A stretch of DNA of 64,000 nt from positions 10,986,501-11,050,500 of the forward strand of contig OX463820.1 in assembly GCA_949825045.1 (NCBI GenBank), in the 5' to 3' direction. The translations under genes and the position numbers were made by a program. This DNA comes from Argyresthia goedartella. Lineage: Eukaryota; Arthropoda; Insecta; Lepidoptera; Argyresthiidae. Shown piece after piece: positions 59,055 to 64,000 of this stretch (positions within the stretch are counted from its first letter, which is position 1; each line of letters begins with the position of its first letter). Under the pieces are notes generated by a model. The model saw only the letters and a program-made list of their open reading frames with translations. It did no database searches and was not told the origin of the DNA.

Positions 59055-59460
59055 ATATTAACTTTTATTTAGATACTTTTAATTTTATCGACTTTTACTA
59101 TGAACTGAATTGACCACTTTTTATTTTAATACTTATAGAAGTACTGTTCGTTATTTTTAATATGGGTCCGTTGCCTGAAACGCTTATTATTATTGAAGTA
59201 AAACTTCTTAAGTGGCGTTGTGATTTATGACTTTGTGATAAAGGATCAAATAGATTTAACCTCTAAGTGGGTAATATAAAGCAGTGCTTTTCAATTTTTG
59301 ATGATGTTCAAACAATATGTGAAGGACGAACAGTTGAAAGAATAAAAGATCATTTGAAACGATTTTAACATGGCGATTAATTAGGAAGAGAACAAGTTGA
59401 TAAATCTATAAAATATTTCGAAATACCTACCCCGACCAAAATAAGCGTCAATTTATATTT
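59055..59460. other. AT-rich spacer between two MITE C copies
   Basis: 406 bp between inverted ends with no recognised coding sequence. Confidence 0.4.
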
Positions 59461-60652
59461 GTTATCTACACACGTATATTAAACCCTCTTTACTGCGTAA
59501 AAAAACAGCACGTTACGATCAGCATAGTGTTAATTAGATTTATGACCATAATGTGTAATTTTTCTACATATTATGACATTCGAATTTCGAAAGCCGACGC
59601 CCGCCTGCGCGCCGCCTCTACTTTGTTTGTGAAGTTGGTATTACTGAACAAGCTAAACAAGTGCAAAGGAATTATCAATACCACCATACCGGTCGAACAT
59701 GCGGTTCCTGAACACATTAAAGAGAGCTTATGATGTATTAGACAAAGCACAAATGTGGCTACATCTAGGCTAGTATATTTTAGTTACTTTCAAAGTGTCA
59801 TGTCCTATGGTATCTTGTTGTGGGGGAAAGCCGCGGATATTCAAACTATTTTTATTTTACAAAAAAAAAATATTCGAGCAATTTATAATTTAAAACGAAC
59901 AGACTCCTTAAGAGAGCTTTTTAAAGAAATTGACATACTAACTGTAGCTAGTCAATTTATTTTCGAAAATATAATGTATGTACGCAAGAACCTTACAACA
60001 TTTTCCAAACTTAGCGATAGCTGTAATGTTATCTTAAGAAATAATCACAGACTATGTGCGCCCCGATTTAGACTCGCGAAGGTTAGCAATTCTTTCAAGG
60101 GTCAGTGCATTCTCTACTATAATAAGATACCTCTGGAGATTTTGAAATTGCCATTTGAGCAATTTAAAAAGCATGTTAAAGCGACTTTGTCGAAAAAGGG
60201 ATATTACAATGTTCAAGATTTCTTAAATGACAGGACTGTATGGGATTAATCTAGCTCAACACAGACCTTGCTGATCATAATTTTGTAATTATTTATTCCT
60301 GCTTATTAATCATAATATAAAAAAAAACATATTTGTAATAGTTAAGCACAACCTGTTTTTAAAAGAGATCTAAAAATCAATCTGTGGGAGTTTCTACGCC
60401 CTCCTCTCCCTCAGTGGTCCAATGTAGAGAAGAGGCAAAAAATGACGTTTGCTAAGTATATGTAAATATCTATAGTAATAAAGTACTTTGACTTTGACTT
60501 TGTGTGTAGATAAACTAGTGTCTGTAACTGTACATAATTAGGCATTAAAACTCTCGAGTGATATTATTATGAAACTCGCCTTCGGCTTGTTTCATAAACC
60601 CACGCTCGAGTATTAATGCCCTCCATTATGTAGCAGTCACATAAACTACTAT
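59461..60652. mobile_element. MITE C, opposite-orientation copy, split by LINE A
   Basis: It starts TTATCTACACACGTATATTA. The plus-strand frame 59527-59733 encodes DIRISKADARLRAASTLFVK and HAVPEHIKESL. The copy breaks at 59734 and resumes at 60503 with TGTGTAGATAAACTAG and the nested hairpin arm, ending ATAAACTACTA. Confidence 0.78.
59735..60502 (+). pseudogene. LINE family A RT C-terminal fragment in unit 2
   Basis: An open frame to 60249 reads ATSRLVYFSYFQSVMSYGIL, KAADIQTIFILQKKNIRAIY, then the same C-terminus as other copies (YYNVQDFLNDRTVWD). The 3' UTR and TTTGAC tail follow. It is 5'-truncated and has no RT catalytic core. It inserted into MITE C. Confidence 0.85.
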
Positions 60653-61150
60653 TATGACTCCGTTCCTTAGAAAGAAAAACGGTTCCATTATATTATACAC
60701 ACTATACGGAACCATATAGACATAGGACCACATACCAAATACACATAGGACAACAACAAAAGTATTATTAAACCGAATTCTGAACCGATTAAGTTGAAAA
60801 TTGGTACATATATGTATTTATCTACTCTGATACTATAATGCAAAGATAATAAAAATAGGCCCAAAAAAAAGTTTTATTACGATACAGGTCTTGTATGGAC
60901 ACCTATATCATTAAATAACTTTTTAATAATAACGATACACCTATACAACCTCCAGCTAGACCAAGAAGGTTGAACCTCTACTTTAAAAAAAGGTAGTGCC
61001 TCCGCAGCCGGCGCCGGCCGCCGATTCGGCAGGAAAAAAAAAGAAACACGCATGCGCAATCAATGTTTGCGCCTTGGCGCCAACATTTTATATTTAAATT
61101 AAACAAAGTTTGGTTTTGTTTGTAAATTTAATTATTTTTTGTGTTAAAAC
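60653..61150. other. LINE B leader and flank (unit 2)
   Basis: The last 150 bases, including CAGCCGGCGCCGGCCGCC and GCGCCTTGGCGCCAACAT, probably form the LINE B 5' UTR. The same lies at 50159-50656 in unit 1. The left part is unassigned. Confidence 0.5.
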
Positions 61151-62515
61151 ATGTCTGAAAGCGAGGATAGTGGTAAACGTACACCACCAGTCATTCCGGA
61201 AGCTGCGTCAAACATGACCATGAACCTGTTACTGGCGAAATCTAGGAGCAACTGTAATAAATGTTACCACGAGTTCATGGAATGGAAAATGAATGGTGTG
61301 ATCTTTCCTCAGGAGTGCCTCAAGGTGGTATTCTCTCTCCTCTTCTATTTTCAGTCTTGATCAACTCTATCTCCGACGTTATCTCTTCTTCGTATCATCT
61401 GTACGCAGATGATCTCCAAATTTATCGCCACTTTTGCCCCTGCGATGTAGCTTCAACTGTGGAGGCACTGAATGCTGACCTCGAGAATGTGAAAGACTGT
61501 GCCTTATCATACGGGCTGTTGACAAACCCGACTAAATCACAAGCCATGCTTTTAGGAACCAGGCACACGCTTTCCTCTATACAAAAACTGATTGTTCCCG
61601 TGTCATATAATGGCATCACAATAGAGTATACAGATCAGGCGAAAAACCTTGGGGTTATTTTTGGCAACCTGCTGTCTTGGTCTCCATATGTCAGCGAGGT
61701 CAGCAGACGGGTCTTTGCGTCTTTTCACTCCCTCAGGCGTTTGCAGTACTTCTTTCCACGGGAGACCAAAATCACCCGTGCTCAGTCCCTTCTCCTGCCG
61801 CTAATCGACTACGCCGTGAATCGTGAACAAACTCGAACGACTTCAGAATCTTGGGATTCGGTTTATCTTCGGGTTGCGCAAATTCGACCATGTTTCTCAA
61901 TATCGCAAAGAGTTGGGGTAGCTTCCAATACGTCGTCGCGTAGACACTCATATTCTCAATTATCTTTTCAATATATTGAAAAATCCGCGCTACCCCAGCT
62001 ACCTTCGAGACCGCTTTAAGTATCTCTTTTCAGGAGATTGGCACCGGAGATCCCACACGGTCTCACTCTTAGCCACTCCACGGCATAGCACCTCGGCATA
62101 TGAGCACTCATTCAGGCTGCATGCGGTTCGACTTTGGAACGCACTACCTTGCACTATAAGAGACTGTCCCACTCTTGTCTCTTTGAAAAACCGGATAAAA
62201 GAGCACTTCCTTTCTCTTTCGTGAGAGTTATATATAGTATGTTTATCATTATAATATATAAACTATATCTGCAGGTATATGTATGTATTGTATTTAGTAG
62301 TCTGGTATTTAAGAATTTTATTTTAATATAGATTAGATATTAGGTATTGTACACTGCCTACCCTTTCATCATACATTTCCCTTTTATGCCTTGGTTTGCT
62401 GGAAGAAACTCTTTTTAGAGAAAAGCTCGCCTTTGTACATATGATTTCTCCTAATGTAACCTTTTAAATTTAATATGTGTGTGTGCAATAAACAATTATG
62501 AAATTATGAAAATGA
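61151..62515 (+). pseudogene. LINE family B, internally deleted (unit 2)
   Basis: It has the same ORF1-to-RT junction as unit 1 (about 61258). A deletion after DYAV (near 61816) removes the codons VCWASANEDLLN and shifts the frame. Later frames give NPRYPSYLRDRFKYLFSGDW and NRIKEHFLSLS before the stop. The 3' UTR, hairpin at 62409-62420 and tail are complete and not interrupted by an LTR. Confidence 0.85.
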
Positions 62516-62516
62516 A

Positions 62517-62785
62517 ATGAATAAAAATGCTACATCATTTTCTGAAAATGTGTTGTTAGCGTACTTTCAAGAGTTATCTGAAAAATATAAAGTGTCAAGT
62601 ATGTGGGTTAAATACTCCATGCTTAAAAGTACACTCAGTATTTACAACGAAGTTGACATCACTAAATATAGCAAGCTGATTGCATTTTTGAAACTAAACT
62701 CACAAGGATATAAGGGAAAAATCCAAGACTTTTACAGCAGAGCAGATAAATAAGTTCTTAAATGAAGCCCCAGACACATTATATC
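62517..62785 (+). pseudogene. Truncated tyrosine-recombinase-like ORF (unit 2)
   Basis: It is nearly identical to 57178-57446 (one Ile to Leu change, SMLKSTLSI), with the same frameshift and the same cut. Confidence 0.55.
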
Positions 62786-62787
62786 TC

Positions 62788-64000
62788 TTTTAACTGGCTT
62801 TTTACAATGTTTACCATTGTAAACCCAGTAAAAACCTCACTCTTCAAGGCACACTCTCCATCAATCTACACGTGCTAGTCACAATCTAGTCCTACCGGTC
62901 TTAATGCAGTGGATCACTTTTCGTGAACAGCGACCGAAGGGTTGGTAATGTGTTATATTATTGATGAAATGCAATAGACCCTCGGGGAATGCGGAAAATT
63001 AGGGAGACAATAGCCGTTTTTATTGGGTCAATATAATTTTGCTGTTGTTCACCATTGACAGTAAAAGGTCCTTTCAATGGTGGCTGAGAGTGACATATAT
63101 ACTTGTAGATTTAAAATGCAGTAAAATATCTCAATATATGTAATAGTGGCCATATATGGCCAAATGACAGCGTCTACATATATCTTTTAATTTATCACTC
63201 TACGATCTTTACATTTTAGAGCTCCATATAGAGGGTTTATGATACGTGTGTAGATAAAATATTTTTTACAGTTTTTCAAACATTTGGGGTTGTTTTCTTT
63301 TTGCCTATTTTCTTAAATGTTTTTTTAACCAACATTTCAGAATTATGAAAAAAGTATATTTGAAGTCCTTGCAAAAAGCCCTTTAATTTGACATTTAACA
63401 AGATACATTTTCGTTTTATATATTTTTCACGATTGACACCCCAAAAGTGTCCCCTAAATTCAAAATTTATTTTTGTTCGAGTTCGGATCTTATAAATACA
63501 TAAGTGCACGAATTTTTTACTTAATCTTTCCAATCTTCGGTCGAACAGACGGATAGACCCACGAGTGATCCAATAATGATGCCATTTTTCCTTTTACCCT
63601 ACGAAACCTTAAAAAAGAACAAAAATAATTTTTACAAGAGGGAAAACCTTTTCCTAAACAAAAAGAGCCGCAGACCTTTAACATTATTTCGTCACAGGAG
63701 GGTATCCCACCGCCGCAAATTGTCTCTTAATTAACTCGGATTTAGTGTGTTCAAACTTTAGATACACATTAAAACAGTCAAGTACCGAATGGCGGTAATC
63801 GGAAATCGATGACCGCGGGTTTAAAAGCTCTGTTATGGAATCTCCCCGTGAATATTTCAGATTGCATTTACGTCATAGCCATACTACATTGTTAACAGTG
63901 ACCTTTCAGCAAGCTCAAGTTTTAATTAATTTGTCCTGATTTCAATACAGCTTTTAGTAGTTCATGTGACTGATACATAATGGAGGGCATTAAAACTCGA
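62788..64000 (+). repeat. Tandem array unit 3 (cut by window end)
   Basis: It matches units 1 and 2 from their start for 1213 bp, through the GGAACCC-class relic to the MITE C start (AATGGAGGGCATTAAAACTC). The array therefore extends beyond the window. Confidence 0.9.

Larger units (their letters stand above)
57449..62787 (+). repeat. Tandem array unit 2 (complete, 5339 bp)
   Basis: It is joined head-to-tail to units 1 and 3. It has the segment that unit 1 lost (58921-59892) and the empty BEL/Pao target (62190-62236). It has its own small RT deletion near 61816. Confidence 0.92.

Overview
This is a non-bacterial, insect-type window, most likely from a moth or butterfly (Lepidoptera). The reasons are an intron-split Rab GTPase gene with GT-AG junctions, high AT content, and several copies of a dispersed repeat that opens GGCCAAG..GAGTCGGACTCGCG and ends GGAACCCTAAA, a pattern I associate with lepidopteran genomes. 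The species cannot be named from the sequence alone. The only convincing host gene is a Rab26/Rab37-type small GTPase on the minus strand, with five coding exons between 18898 and 5963. All exon joins keep the frame, giving 267 codons with all GTP-binding motifs. Nearly everything else is transposable-element material.

Layout. 1-5900: LINE tails, a LINE reverse-transcriptase (RT) relic, a MITE and unrecognised AT-rich DNA. 5963-18898: the Rab gene. Its 6.5-kb fourth intron holds an apparently intact, full-length restriction-like-endonuclease (RLE) non-LTR retrotransposon (8286-11359, 987-codon ORF), flanked by a 14-bp target-site duplication inside an older dispersed repeat. The first intron holds a cluster of alternating 26-bp motifs (17258-17975). 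19000-34000: decayed Tc1/mariner elements, tRNA-derived SINEs, a Harbinger-like MITE, palindromes and RT pseudogenes. 34138-35545 and 42772-46986: three decayed LINEs.

47917-64000: a head-to-tail tandem array of a composite unit of about 5.34 kb. One 9.5-kb copy is enlarged by an LTR retrotransposon, one copy is complete, and the third runs off the window end. Each unit carries LINE fragments, short inverted-repeat elements and a truncated tyrosine-recombinase-like ORF. Copy 1 carries a BEL/Pao-type element (51728-56893) with near-identical LTRs. Its gag and pol reading frames are the same frame, separated only by an amber codon. Its pol lacks the whole RT region but is still open.

The elements are not a cooperating gene set; they form a layered record of insertions. 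SINE into MITE, LINE into MITE, MITE into LINE relic, RLE element into dispersed repeat and BEL element into LINE can all be read from the interrupted sequences. LINE families are labelled here only for this window: A (3' tail TTTGAC repeats), B (3' UTR with an AGAGAT hairpin), C (44114-46986), D (34138-35545) and E (RWLGHVERM relics).
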